This document shows, in pieces, positions 8,401 through 17,384 of a stretch of 64,000 bases of DNA. This DNA comes from an uncultured Pelagibacteraceae bacterium (GTDB lineage Bacteria > Pseudomonadota > Alphaproteobacteria > Pelagibacterales > Pelagibacteraceae): contig CACHTQ010000004.1 of assembly GCA_902582845.1 (NCBI GenBank), forward strand, positions 51,141-115,140. Direction: 5' to 3'. The position numbers were made by a program, and so were the translations under genes. Each line of letters starts with the position of its first letter. The stretch's first letter is position 1. The notes beneath the pieces were generated by a model. It saw nothing but the letters and a program-made list of their open reading frames with translations. It did not search any database and was not told the DNA's origin.

Positions 8401-9320
8401 ATACAGCGATTATAAATTCTGATTCTTATGAAAAACATGACACTGGTAACGGTCATCCTGAACAACCTAAAAGAGTAATTGCAATAAAAGAAAAATTAAA
8501 AAAAAGAAGTGATCTGATTTGGGAAAAACCAAGTAGTGTGCCTGATGATGTATTGGCAATGACGCACTCAAAAGAATATATTCGTAACTTAAATAATTCC
8601 TTTCCTCAAAAAGGTCTAAAGTTTTTAGATGGGGATACCGTCGTATCACCAGGCAGCAAAAAAGCAGTATTTGATGCTGCTGGCTCAACAATTAGGGCGA
8701 TAGATGGAATTGAAAATAAAGAGTTTAAGAACGCATTTTGTTTAGCAAGACCTCCTGGACATCACGCAGAAAAAGATAAGGCAATGGGATTTTGTTGTAT
8801 ATCAAATGCTGGAGTAGCCACTAATTATTTGATTAAAAAATATAAATATAAAAGAGTAGCATGTGTAGATTTTGATGTGCATTGGGGAAATGGAAATTAT
8901 GATGTCATGCGTAATAACAAAAATTCGTTATATATATCAACACATCAGTATCCTTTTTATCCCGGAGGAGGTACGGACAAAGATAAGGGTGACTTTAATA
9001 ATTCTTTGAATATACCTTTGCCAGCAGGCACAAACTCCGAGGAATACTTTAATGCTTTCGATAGAGTTTTAGATAGATTAGTCAATTATAAACCTGATTT
9101 TCTTATATTCTCAGCAGGTTTTGATGCACATAAAGATGATCCTTTAGCTCAGTTTAAATTAAAATCAAAAGACTTCTACGAAATTACCAGAAGAACTTTG
9201 GCTGCCACCAACGAGTTTACTAAAGGGAAAGCTATTTCTATTCTTGAAGGTGGTTATGATTTAAATGCGTTATCTGAAAGTGCTAATGAACATGTTAACG
9301 CACTTGTAGAATTCAATTGA
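8397..9320 (+). CDS. Histone-deacetylase-family hydrolase (class II-like)
   Basis: This 307-residue protein has the full zinc deacetylase core: PPGHHAEKDKAMGFC (catalytic His pair near residues 121-122), DFDVHWGNG (zinc ligands Asp160 and His162) and FSAGFDAHKDDPLAQ (third zinc Asp). Bacterial members act on acetylpolyamines, acetoin-related substrates or acetylated proteins; the sequence does not decide which. It overlaps dapE by 4 bases, and a SET-domain methyltransferase gene starts 30 bases downstream, a pairing discussed under findings. Confidence 0.9.
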   Translation: MNTAIINSDSYEKHDTGNGHPEQPKRVIAIKEKLKKRSDLIWEKPSSVPDDVLAMTHSKEYIRNLNNSFPQKGLKFLDGDTVVSPGSKKAVFDAAGSTIRAIDGIENKEFKNAFCLARPPGHHAEKDKAMGFCCISNAGVATNYLIKKYKYKRVACVDFDVHWGNGNYDVMRNNKNSLYISTHQYPFYPGGGTDKDKGDFNNSLNIPLPAGTNSEEYFNAFDRVLDRLVNYKPDFLIFSAGFDAHKDDPLAQFKLKSKDFYEITRRTLAATNEFTKGKAISILEGGYDLNALSESANEHVNALVEFN

Positions 9321-9350
9321 TTTGATCTAAGTAAATAATAAATCTCTCAA

Positions 9351-9842
9351 ATGAAACTTTATAGAATTAAAAGATCTAAAATTGATAAGAAAGGACGAGG
9401 TCTTTATGCTACACGTGATATCAAAGAGGGAACAAAAATAATAAATTATGTTGGCAGAATTATTACAAATAAAGAAGTAGATGAATCAACTAAGTTTGAT
9501 AATAAAAAACCTATTTACTTATTCACATTAAATAAAAAATATACCCTCGATGGAGATTTTTCATGGAATATCGCAGGTCTAGTAAACCATAGTTGCAATA
9601 ATAATTGTGATTATAATGGCAAAGGTCTTAAAGTATGGATTACTACAATTCGCGATATTAAAAAAGGAGAGGAGTTTACGTGTGATTATGGATTTGGTTA
9701 TGATGAAGACTATAAACAATTTCCTTGCAAATGTGGTTCAAAAAATTGTTGTGGTTATATTGTAAGAGCTGAGTCTAGATGGAGAATAAATAAAAAGTTT
9801 GCAATGAGTAATAAGAAAAAATTAATAAATAACTCTTGCTAG
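9351..9842 (+). CDS. SET-domain protein lysine methyltransferase-like
   Basis: This compact 163-residue SET protein has KGRGLYATRDIKEG (GxG motif, residues 14-27), the pseudoknot motif NHSCNNNC (79-86), FTCDYGFGYD (110-118), and a post-SET cysteine cluster CKCGSKNCCGYI (126-137) expected to bind zinc. In this family such residues bind S-adenosylmethionine and form the lysine channel, so the enzyme looks intact. The target is unknown; a ribosomal or other abundant lysine-rich protein is more likely than a histone. Its 3' end overlaps truA on the opposite strand by 21 bases. Confidence 0.88.
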   Translation: MKLYRIKRSKIDKKGRGLYATRDIKEGTKIINYVGRIITNKEVDESTKFDNKKPIYLFTLNKKYTLDGDFSWNIAGLVNHSCNNNCDYNGKGLKVWITTIRDIKKGEEFTCDYGFGYDEDYKQFPCKCGSKNCCGYIVRAESRWRINKKFAMSNKKKLINNSC

Positions 9843-10562
9843 ATAAAGTCCTTCAGGTGGTGCTGGCGGTGCACACAAGATCCTTTTTTTTGAGTTCATA
9901 ACAAAATTGAATTTTTTTAAAGTCCATTTTTTTTCACCTACATATTTTAAACAACCAACCATTGATCTAACTTGCTGTTGTAAAAAAGATTGAGATTGAA
10001 ATTCAATTTCTATTTTATCATTTCTAGATTTTACTTTAACGGATTTGATAGTCTTAATTGGACTTTTGGCTCTACAACTAGAAGCTCTAAATGTAGAAAA
10101 ATCCTTTGTGCCAACTAATTTTTTTGCAGCTTTTTTCATTATTATTAAATCGAGTTTATTAATAATGTGCCATCCTCTATTTTTATCTAATACAGGTCTA
10201 CTTAAACGATTAATTATTATATATTTATATATTCTCATTCTTGCAGAAAATCTTGCGTGAAAATCTTTACTTCTTTTTTTAATTTTAATAATTGTAATCA
10301 TTTCCTTGTTTAAAAAATAATTTAAAGATTTGACAAATTTATTCAAATTTTCAATTTTTTTTTTACACTCAAAATGTGCAGATTGTTCAAGCGCATGTAC
10401 TCCTTTATCTAGTCTTCCAGCACCAAACAAAATAGTTTTTTCTTTTAATAATTTAGAAATTCTCTCTTGAATAAGACCTTGTATAGTTTTGCCTTTAGTT
10501 TGAATTTGCCAACCTCTAAAATCGGTACCTACATATTCTATCAATATTTGATATCTAAACAT
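9822..10562 (-). CDS. truA: tRNA pseudouridine(38-40) synthase
   Basis: TruA modifies uridines 38-40 of the tRNA anticodon arm. I start it at ATG 10562 (MFRYQILIEYVGTDFRGWQI); the open frame extends further up to 10676, but those residues lie inside fmt and are not TruA-like. The product is 246 residues, normal for the family. The catalytic motif reads AGRLDKGVHA, keeping the essential Asp but with Leu and Lys where GRTDAGVHA is usual. It overlaps the end of fmt by 8 bases. Confidence 0.93.
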   Translation of the reverse strand: MFRYQILIEYVGTDFRGWQIQTKGKTIQGLIQERISKLLKEKTILFGAGRLDKGVHALEQSAHFECKKKIENLNKFVKSLNYFLNKEMITIIKIKKRSKDFHARFSARMRIYKYIIINRLSRPVLDKNRGWHIINKLDLIIMKKAAKKLVGTKDFSTFRASSCRAKSPIKTIKSVKVKSRNDKIEIEFQSQSFLQQQVRSMVGCLKYVGEKKWTLKKFNFVMNSKKRILCAPPAPPEGLYLARVIY

Positions 10563-11487
10563 TAGATATAATTGAGCCTTTTCTGATTTGGGATCCAAGC
10601 ATAAACTCTCCTGTTTTTTGAACCTTTTTTCCCTCTCTCTGTATTTCAAAAACTTTAATAGATTTTTCACCTCCACATGCTATTTCAAGATCGTCTGATA
10701 TAACCTCACCATTTTTACCAGTCCCGCTTCCGATTTCTGCTTTTAAAATTTTATATCTTTGGCCATTAAAATTGAAAAAAGCTCCTGGGGAGGGGTATAA
10801 ACCATTAATTTTTCCGATTATTTTTAAAGCATCACTTTTCCAGTCTATTTGTCCCTCATTTTTAGTAATTTTTTTTGCATAAGTTGCTTTAGAATTATCT
10901 TGTTCAACAAAATTTGATTTACCCTCAAAAATTTCATCTACAACATCTAAAATTTTATCCGCTGCTATTAGAGCAAGTTTTTCTGAGACCTCTTTTGCAT
11001 TGAGACTTTGGTCAAGTTTTATTTTATAAGTATTACTTACAGGTCCACTATCCAACTCTTCATTGATCTTCATTATACTGATCCCTGTTTCTGTGTCTAA
11101 ATTCATTATAGCTCTCTGAATGGGTGCAGCACCTCTCCATTTTGGAAGTATAGATGCATGAATATTTATAAAACCTTTTTTTGTTAAACTTAAAAATTCT
11201 TTTGGAATTATTTGACCATAGGCTACGACAATTGCAAGATCAGCATCCATCTTTTTTAAAAACTCATATTCATCAGAGTTATTTTTCAAGTTTTGTGGAG
11301 ATCTGAATTCTATATTTAAAGTTTCCGAAATACCTTGAACTGGTGATTTATTTATCCTCTGACCTCGGTGAGATTTCTGAGGTGGTTGTGTATAAACCAA
11401 ATTTATTGGAAAACCATTTTGATAGAGAGATTTTAATATTGGAACTGCAAACATGGGTGTACCCATAAAGATGATTTTCTTAGGCAT
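10555..11487 (-). CDS. fmt: Methionyl-tRNA formyltransferase
   Basis: Fmt formylates initiator Met-tRNA using 10-formyl-tetrahydrofolate. The 310-residue length is usual. The N-terminal fold starts IIFMGTPMFAVPIL, and the catalytic region has NIHASILPKWRGAAPIQRAI with the conserved Asn/His, followed by ETGISIMKINEELDSGP; the C-terminal OB-like domain holds GLYPSPGAFF. It lies directly downstream of def (2-base gap), so formylation and deformylation are encoded together. Confidence 0.96.
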   Translation of the reverse strand: MPKKIIFMGTPMFAVPILKSLYQNGFPINLVYTQPPQKSHRGQRINKSPVQGISETLNIEFRSPQNLKNNSDEYEFLKKMDADLAIVVAYGQIIPKEFLSLTKKGFINIHASILPKWRGAAPIQRAIMNLDTETGISIMKINEELDSGPVSNTYKIKLDQSLNAKEVSEKLALIAADKILDVVDEIFEGKSNFVEQDNSKATYAKKITKNEGQIDWKSDALKIIGKINGLYPSPGAFFNFNGQRYKILKAEIGSGTGKNGEVISDDLEIACGGEKSIKVFEIQREGKKVQKTGEFMLGSQIRKGSIISNV

Positions 11488-11489
11488 TT

Positions 11490-12014
11490 CTAAACCAATA
11501 TTCTATCTGGATTTTTTTTTGTTTTTGAAATTTTTTTAATGATTATATCTCTTTTTAATTTTGACAAATGGTCAATTATCAATTTTCCATCTAAATGATT
11601 TATTTCGTGTTGTAAACAAGTTGATAAAAGACCATTACACTTTAAATTTTTTTTTTCTCCATTTATATCAATATATTCCACTTCACAAATTTTTGGCCTT
11701 TCAATTTCTATGAATGTATCTGGAATTGACAAACAACCTTCTTCATAAATTGAGGTTTCATTACTAACTTTTTTAATAACAGGATTAATGAAACTTAAAG
11801 GCTCCCTCTTTTCATCTTTTGTGGACACATCAATTACTAAAATTCTTTTAAGGATACCTATTTGTACTGCAGCTAATCCTATGCCATTCGAAGCGTACAT
11901 TGTATCAAAGAGATCATTAATAAGTTTTTTTTCGTTAGTGCTAACCTTTTCTAATGGTTCGGAGATTTTTTTTAGAGTTTCGTCAGGAACTGTAATTATA
12001 TCTTTAATACTCAT
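11490..12014 (-). CDS. def: Peptide deformylase
   Basis: This 174-residue metalloprotease removes the N-formyl group from nascent proteins at the ribosome exit. All three family motifs are present: GIGLAAVQIG, EEGCLSIP (metal-binding Cys) and QHEINHLDG (HExxH). It pairs with fmt 2 bases downstream. The upstream neighbour on the same strand ends 23 bases before its start, so all may share a transcript. Confidence 0.96.
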   Translation of the reverse strand: MSIKDIITVPDETLKKISEPLEKVSTNEKKLINDLFDTMYASNGIGLAAVQIGILKRILVIDVSTKDEKREPLSFINPVIKKVSNETSIYEEGCLSIPDTFIEIERPKICEVEYIDINGEKKNLKCNGLLSTCLQHEINHLDGKLIIDHLSKLKRDIIIKKISKTKKNPDRILV

Positions 12015-12037
12015 TAGATGAATAAATAAACTAATTT

Positions 12038-13810
12038 TTAAACTTTTAAAGGAAGAACTTTTAATAGAATTTTATTACGTATAGAGTCTATGTTTAATTG
12101 ATTAAGTGCACTTATTATAAAAAATAGGGTATCCTCATCTAGGACACTTAGTTCATCTTGGCCAATAACCTCAATAATTCTTAAAATAGCTGAAGCTGAC
12201 TCATTATTATTTATCATGACTTGAATATCTGTTGGCATTTCAGAGTCTAGAATTTTATATAAATTTTCATATTTCTTATCAATTTTTATACCATCTGATT
12301 TTAATGACTCTATTAAAATAATATCTTTTTTTGAAATTGAATACTTTTTATCCTTTTTTATTTTTTTAAGAAAATTGTTGAGATCTTTTTCTATTTTTGT
12401 CTGATTATAATCATTATTAAAATATTTTATAAGTTTTGATTGATGTAAAAGATCGTCATTGTACTTTATTTTAGTTTGTTTATTCTCATCATTATTAATA
12501 TTTTCTAAATAAAAACTAGTGTGCTTTGAGGAAATTTGATCTAATTCAATATCTTGTAAGAGATCTTTTAGTTTCTCCTCAAAAGCGTTACCAATTTTAT
12601 CCTTGATGAATACTTCTTTAAGAAGTTTCATTAACTCTATTTTTTTATTTATGTCAGACTCTAGTAATATTGTTTGGTATAAAAGAGCCCTACTCTCAAT
12701 GTTGGTTAAAGATTTGAATACTGTTTTAACATTCAAAAATTGATCAATTGTAAACTGAAACCTTTTATAAATTTGAAATAAATCATCTTCGAGATAATTC
12801 TTGTTATGTGTGGCAAACTCAATTAATTCAATTTTTTCTAATTCATCCAAGTCAATTTCATTGGTCTGGTATAATAAATTTGAAGCAGCTAAATATTTCC
12901 ATATTAATGGATTAGTATTTTCTTTGGGTTCGAAAGAAAATTCTGGGTTTGTTTTATGGGCCAAATGAAAATCTAGGATACTTTTTTCAGAAATAGTTTT
13001 ATCAATTTCATTTGTATATCCAAAAAGATAATTTAGTTTATTTTCAAAATATTGTTCATTAAAACCTAATTCTTTTTTTAAATCAAAAATTAATTGTGCT
13101 TCATCTTTTTTTCCATTGTTTATCAAACAATAGATATTAAACTTTGACAAATAATTATCTTTTATCGGTTCTGAATTATTTAAAAAGATTTTACAAGCTT
13201 TATCTAGATTAGACTCGGATAAATACTTATCAATTAAATATTTACTTAGTTTAGGATGAAAATTTAAAATATCGTTTTTGATTAAATACTCCTCTATCAA
13301 CTCTAAGTTATCATGTTTGATCAACCAATCAGATTTGATTTTTAAAAAATCCTTTTCACTAATATTTTTTTTGGGATAATAAGCATTCGTTAATAAAACA
13401 ATATTCATAAGTTCTGAAGCATCTCGTGATAAGTTTATTTTAGCTAAATTAGAGAAAAGGTATTTTAATTGATCGCCATTAGAATTCGACCACATATCAA
13501 TTGTTAATCCAAAATCTTCAGGATCATAGAGACCTATTATTTTAATTTCTTTGGAATTTAAACTTTCATCAACTTTAATTGAGTCTGATCTATCTTTGGT
13601 TTGCATATTAAAAACATCAATTTTTTCAGTTTCAATTTCACTTTCTGTACTTGAAATTAATTCCTTATTTTCAGAACTTTCTTTTATTTGTTCTTTATCA
13701 ATATTCCATATATCCACAGGTTCATCTTGTGAAAGAGAATTAACTATCGAAAAGAAAAAAATAATTAGAATTGAAAAATATGTTTTATTTAACAATTTTA
13801 AAATTTTCAT
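12038..13810 (-). CDS. Large exported helical protein of unknown function
   Basis: This 590-residue protein begins with a signal-peptide-like segment (basic MKILKLLNKTY then a hydrophobic run, residues 12-27), followed by an acidic Glu/Ser-rich linker (about 30-95). The rest is predicted to be alpha-helical, with recurring paired-helix segments reminiscent of TPR or similar solenoids; I did not recognise a named family or catalytic motif. It is probably periplasmic or membrane-tethered. Its start overlaps the 59-residue membrane protein by 26 bases, suggesting coupled synthesis. def, fmt and truA follow. Confidence 0.8.
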   Translation of the reverse strand: MKILKLLNKTYFSILIIFFFSIVNSLSQDEPVDIWNIDKEQIKESSENKELISSTESEIETEKIDVFNMQTKDRSDSIKVDESLNSKEIKIIGLYDPEDFGLTIDMWSNSNGDQLKYLFSNLAKINLSRDASELMNIVLLTNAYYPKKNISEKDFLKIKSDWLIKHDNLELIEEYLIKNDILNFHPKLSKYLIDKYLSESNLDKACKIFLNNSEPIKDNYLSKFNIYCLINNGKKDEAQLIFDLKKELGFNEQYFENKLNYLFGYTNEIDKTISEKSILDFHLAHKTNPEFSFEPKENTNPLIWKYLAASNLLYQTNEIDLDELEKIELIEFATHNKNYLEDDLFQIYKRFQFTIDQFLNVKTVFKSLTNIESRALLYQTILLESDINKKIELMKLLKEVFIKDKIGNAFEEKLKDLLQDIELDQISSKHTSFYLENINNDENKQTKIKYNDDLLHQSKLIKYFNNDYNQTKIEKDLNNFLKKIKKDKKYSISKKDIILIESLKSDGIKIDKKYENLYKILDSEMPTDIQVMINNNESASAILRIIEVIGQDELSVLDEDTLFFIISALNQLNIDSIRNKILLKVLPLKV

Positions 13811-13964
13811 TAGGGATTATTTTTTCAATTGATTTTTTTGGTGCTGGAAAATCTAATTTACTTAAAAGAAAAACTATTCCAATAAATACAATTCCGATTG
13901 CAAATAACTTTATTAATAATCCAATTATACTTTTGCTATAACTTGTTTTTCTTGTAAATTGCAT
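13785..13964 (-). CDS. 59-residue single-span membrane protein
   Basis: The gene runs from ATG 13964 to TAA 13785. The product starts MQFTRKTSYSKSIIGLL, with a basic N-terminus, one strongly hydrophobic segment (about residues 13-35, rich in Ile/Leu/Val/Phe) and a polar tail with LDFPAPKKSIEKIIPNE. It overlaps the start of the 590-residue exported protein by 26 bases and diverges from aroK, 57 bases away. The clear topology and coupling support a real gene. I do not recognise a family; it may anchor or partner the exported protein, which is inference. Confidence 0.72.
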   Translation of the reverse strand: MQFTRKTSYSKSIIGLLIKLFAIGIVFIGIVFLLSKLDFPAPKKSIEKIIPNENFKIVK

Positions 13965-14021
13965 ATAGGTTTAATTAATTTCAAATTAAGACATATTTGT
14001 GTTTTTTCAATAAAGAAACTT

Positions 14022-14534
14022 ATGAAATCAAAGAAAAATTTAGTTTTTATCGGAATGATGGGTTCTGGAAAGAGCTCTATAGGCTCTATAGTTTCAAAAA
14101 AACTAAATCTTAATTTTTTTGATATTGATCAATTAATTGAAAATGATCAAAAAATGAAAATATCAAAAATCTTTAAAATTAAAGGAGAGGGCGCTTTTAG
14201 AGATATTGAAAAAAAGATGACTCTTAATATTTTAAAAAATAAGAAAGGTGTAATTGCACTTGGTGGAGGAGCATTTATAACTAGAGCAATTAAAAATGAG
14301 GTTCTAGATAATCACCTATCATTTTGGCTTAATTGTAATATCGATACATTGGTTAATAGGATTAAAAACAGCAAAAAAAGGCCGTTAGCAGTTAATTCTA
14401 CTAAAAATGAACTAGTAGAAATCATAAAAAAACGTTCAATTATTTATTCTAAAGCACTATATAAAATAGATTGTGAAAATTTTACAAAACAACAAATTGC
14501 AAAAAAAATCATAGATATTTATGAGGCCAATTAA
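14022..14534 (+). CDS. aroK: Shikimate kinase
   Basis: AroK phosphorylates shikimate in aromatic amino acid synthesis. I start it at ATG 14022 (MKSKKNLVFIGMMGSGKSSI), giving 170 residues, typical for the family; a further-upstream ATG at 13959 would add 21 unrelated residues. The Walker A is GMMGSGKSS, followed by FFDIDQLIE, EGAFRDIE and the LGGGAFI substrate motif. It overlaps aroB by 14 bases, the common aroK-aroB pairing. Confidence 0.95.
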   Translation: MKSKKNLVFIGMMGSGKSSIGSIVSKKLNLNFFDIDQLIENDQKMKISKIFKIKGEGAFRDIEKKMTLNILKNKKGVIALGGGAFITRAIKNEVLDNHLSFWLNCNIDTLVNRIKNSKKRPLAVNSTKNELVEIIKKRSIIYSKALYKIDCENFTKQQIAKKIIDIYEAN

Positions 14535-15627
14535 ACTGATAGTTAAAACTAATTCTGAGAAATATCCTATTATAATTGGAAGAAATTTAATTTCTAATTT
14601 ATCACAAATATTAAAAAAAAATTCTATTATCTTTAAAAAATGCTTTTTAGTTTTAGATAAAAATATTCCGAATAGATATATTAAGCAACTTTCAAACTCC
14701 CTCAAGAGATATGAGCTTTACAAATTTATTTACAATCCTAATGAGAAAAATAAAAATCAGAAAAATGTTAATAAAATTTTAGATCTTTTACTTAAAAAGA
14801 ATTTTTCAAGAGATGACTGTTTAATATCTATCGGAGGAGGAATTACTGGCGATGTGGCAGGTTTTGCTGCAAGTTTATTCAAAAGAGGTCTAAAGTTTGT
14901 AAATGTTCCAACAACATTATTATCACAAGTTGACTCATCTGTTGGTGGTAAAACAGGTATTAACACATCTCAAGGCAAGAATTTAATTGGAAGTTTTTAT
15001 CAACCTAAAATTGTTATCAGTGATGTAGACTTTTTGAAAAGTCTTCCTTTTAGAGAAATAGTTTGTGGTTACGCAGAAATAGTAAAACATGCATTAATTG
15101 CAAATAAAAAATTTTATAATTTTTTAGATAAGAATATTGACGAAATACTTAAACTCAAGTCTCCGACTATTGAAAAATCTATTTATGAAAGTTGTAAAGT
15201 CAAAAAATCAATAGTTGAAAAGGATGAAAAAGAAAAAAATCTTAGGAAAATTTTAAATTTTGGTCATACTTTTGCTCACGCATACGAGGCAAGTTTAAAT
15301 TTTTCTAAAAGATTAAATCATGGAGAGGCAGTAATTCTAGGTATGAAATCGGCGTTTGAATTTAGTCATAATAAAAAGATGATCACCTATAAAGAATTTG
15401 AATCTGCAATTAAACATCTTAATAATTCTCGTTTTCCAGGTTCAATTAAAAATTATTTTACAATAAAAAAAATTAATCAGATCATATCTTTTATGATGAG
15501 AGACAAAAAAAATAATTCCAAAAATATCAAGCTTATGCTTATTAGAAAAATTGGTGGTCCAATAATTGAAAAAGAATTTTCTAATGCTACAATAAAACTT
15601 TTTTTAAAAAAGAGATTAATTAATTAA
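14521..15627 (+). CDS. aroB: 3-dehydroquinate synthase
   Basis: AroB cyclises DAHP to 3-dehydroquinate. The 368-residue protein has the NAD-binding SIGGGITGDVAGFAASLFKR segment, the hallmark VPTTLLSQVDSSVGGKTGIN, metal ligands in CGYAEIVKHALI, and NFGHTFAHAYE and LNHGEAVILGM. It overlaps aroK upstream and, tail to tail, the BolA-like gene by 12 bases. Confidence 0.96.
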   Translation: MRPIKLIVKTNSEKYPIIIGRNLISNLSQILKKNSIIFKKCFLVLDKNIPNRYIKQLSNSLKRYELYKFIYNPNEKNKNQKNVNKILDLLLKKNFSRDDCLISIGGGITGDVAGFAASLFKRGLKFVNVPTTLLSQVDSSVGGKTGINTSQGKNLIGSFYQPKIVISDVDFLKSLPFREIVCGYAEIVKHALIANKKFYNFLDKNIDEILKLKSPTIEKSIYESCKVKKSIVEKDEKEKNLRKILNFGHTFAHAYEASLNFSKRLNHGEAVILGMKSAFEFSHNKKMITYKEFESAIKHLNNSRFPGSIKNYFTIKKINQIISFMMRDKKNNSKNIKLMLIRKIGGPIIEKEFSNATIKLFLKKRLIN

Positions 15628-15876
15628 AATTTGCAAAGAATGAATATGATTTTTTAATTCCTTATCTAATATTTTATAAATTTTTTTGTTACTATCAATT
15701 TTATTTAATTTCTTAAGCTCTTCAGACTCTATGGATATTTTTAAATGAAATTTATTACTTTCATGTCCTGGATGATTTTTATGTAAAAAAGTTTTGTCTT
15801 CTATTAAAATATTTTCAATATTAATATTTTTTTTTATTTTTTTTTTTACGTTTGTGATTAATTCATCTATATTCAT
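15616..15876 (-). CDS. BolA-like protein
   Basis: This 86-residue protein matches the BolA/IbaG fold: short N-terminal helix, conserved histidine-rich HKNHPGHESNKFHLKISI segment, helix with KKLNKIDSNKKIYKILDKEL and a final HSLQI. BolA proteins work with monothiol glutaredoxins in Fe-S cluster trafficking or regulation. It diverges from the J-domain gene 16 bases away. The BolA, J-domain, cobS, cobT order recurs in Alphaproteobacteria, which supports the call. Confidence 0.85.
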   Translation of the reverse strand: MNIDELITNVKKKIKKNINIENILIEDKTFLHKNHPGHESNKFHLKISIESEELKKLNKIDSNKKIYKILDKELKNHIHSLQILIN

Positions 15877-15892
15877 TTGATATATTTATATC

Positions 15893-16426
15893 ATGAAAAA
15901 TATCTGTGACTGGGATAATTGCAATGAAATTGGTGAATATAAAGCACCTGTTGAAAGAGATAATAGCAAAAAATATAGATTGCTTTGTCTAAATCATGTC
16001 AAAGAATTTAATAAAAATTGGAATTATTTTTCAGGAATGAATGATGACCAGGTTATGGATTTCATAAAATCAGACATGATTTGGCATAAGCCCACCCAAA
16101 GTTTTAGTTCATCAGATAATTTTTTTAAAGTTTTATGGAACAACACATTAAAAGATGAGCTTGATAAAGAAAAATTTAAAAGTGACTTTAATCATATGGG
16201 ACAATTTAGATACAATCATAAAGATATTAAAGCATTTGAAATATTAGGTATTTCAGTTGGATCAGAATGGAGGAAAATATATGACAAATTTAAAATACTT
16301 GTTAAAAAATTTCACCCTGATATGAATTCTGGAAATAAAAAATTTGAGGAAAAACTTAAATCAATAACGTTGGCTTATACCCAGCTTAAAAATACTTATA
16401 GAGAAAAGAATGACACCAAATATTGA
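15893..16426 (+). CDS. J-domain (DnaJ-like) protein
   Basis: This 177-residue protein has a C-terminal J domain (about residues 115-175) with [20 protein letters not shown] and the family tripeptide HPD in [11 protein letters not shown]. The N-terminal half carries two cysteines in the first dozen residues (CDWDNCNE), [11 protein letters not shown] and [13 protein letters not shown], a conserved alphaproteobacterial pattern that may bind metal. It probably recruits DnaK to a client, perhaps the CobST AAA machine whose gene overlaps its end by 17 bases. Confidence 0.88.
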   Translation: MKNICDWDNCNEIGEYKAPVERDNSKKYRLLCLNHVKEFNKNWNYFSGMNDDQVMDFIKSDMIWHKPTQSFSSSDNFFKVLWNNTLKDELDKEKFKSDFNHMGQFRYNHKDIKAFEILGISVGSEWRKIYDKFKILVKKFHPDMNSGNKKFEEKLKSITLAYTQLKNTYREKNDTKY

Positions 16427-17384
16427 TAATCAACCTGACATTAAGCTTTCCATTAAACAAACATTTGGGATCGACTCTAAAATGGAGGTGGATGCGTTCT
16501 CCAAAAAAAGTGAATATGTGCCAGAAATAGATAAAAATTATAAATTTGATAAAGATACTACTCTTGCAATTATTTCTGGTTTTGCTTTTAATAAAAGAGT
16601 TCTAGTTCAAGGGTATCATGGAACAGGCAAATCAACTCATATAGAACAAATTGCAGCTAGATTAAATTGGCCTTGTATAAGAGTAAATTTAGATAGCCAT
16701 GTTAGTAGAATTGATTTGATTGGAAAAGATGCAATTGTTTTAAAAGATGGTAAGCAAGTTACGCAATTTAATGAAGGGATTTTGCCTTGGTCCATACAAA
16801 ACCCTGTGGCTTTGGTATTTGATGAGTATGATGCGGGAAGACCTGATGTAATGTTTGTTATCCAGAGAGTGCTTGAAGCAGAAGGTAATTTTACTCTTTT
16901 AGATAAAAATAAAGTAATTAAACAAAATAAGTTTTTTAGATTATTTGCAACCTCTAACACTGTTGGTTTGGGAGATACAACAGGACTTTACCATGGAACT
17001 CAACAAATAAATCAAGGACAAATGGATAGATGGAATATTGTTACAACTTTAAATTATCTAAGCCTTGATAAAGAAATGGAGATAATCTTAGCAAAAAATA
17101 AAAGTTTGGATAATACAAAAGGTAAGGAAAAAGTTTCAAATATGATTAAAGTTGCATCATTAACTAGAAAAGGATTTATAGCTGGTGATATATCCACAGT
17201 TATGAGTCCACGAACGGTGTTGCACTGGGCTGAAAATGCAGAAATTTTTAAAGATACAGGTTATGCTTTTAGAGTGACGTTTTTGAATAAGTGTGATGAA
17301 ATTGAAAAAAATATAATTGCAGAGTATTACCAAAGATGTTTTGGTGAGGAATTACCAGAGTCCTTGTTAAATATTCAAATTTAA
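16410..17384 (+). CDS. cobS: CobS-type AAA+ ATPase (cobaltochelatase subunit family)
   Basis: This 324-residue MoxR/CobS-type ATPase shows Walker [10 protein letters not shown] (about residues 69-77), Walker B LVFDEYD, sensor-like [11 protein letters not shown] and the C-terminal [10 protein letters not shown]. In B12 producers CobS and CobT power CobN for cobalt insertion into hydrogenobyrinic acid diamide. No cobN or other corrin gene lies in the window, so the substrate here is open. It starts inside the J-domain gene and is joined to cobT at 17384 by a one-base overlap (TAATG). Confidence 0.9.
   Translation: MTPNIDNQPDIKLSIKQTFGIDSKMEVDAFSKKSEYVPEIDKNYKFDKDTTLAIISGFAFNKRVLVQGYHGTGKSTHIEQIAARLNWPCIRVNLDSHVSRIDLIGKDAIVLKDGKQVTQFNEGILPWSIQNPVALVFDEYDAGRPDVMFVIQRVLEAEGNFTLLDKNKVIKQNKFFRLFATSNTVGLGDTTGLYHGTQQINQGQMDRWNIVTTLNYLSLDKEMEIILAKNKSLDNTKGKEKVSNMIKVASLTRKGFIAGDISTVMSPRTVLHWAENAEIFKDTGYAFRVTFLNKCDEIEKNIIAEYYQRCFGEELPESLLNIQI

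Noticed and set aside
10563-10676. N-terminal extension of truA by 38 residues
   Set aside because: The extra residues lie within fmt in another frame and do not resemble TruA, whose typical start is at 10562.
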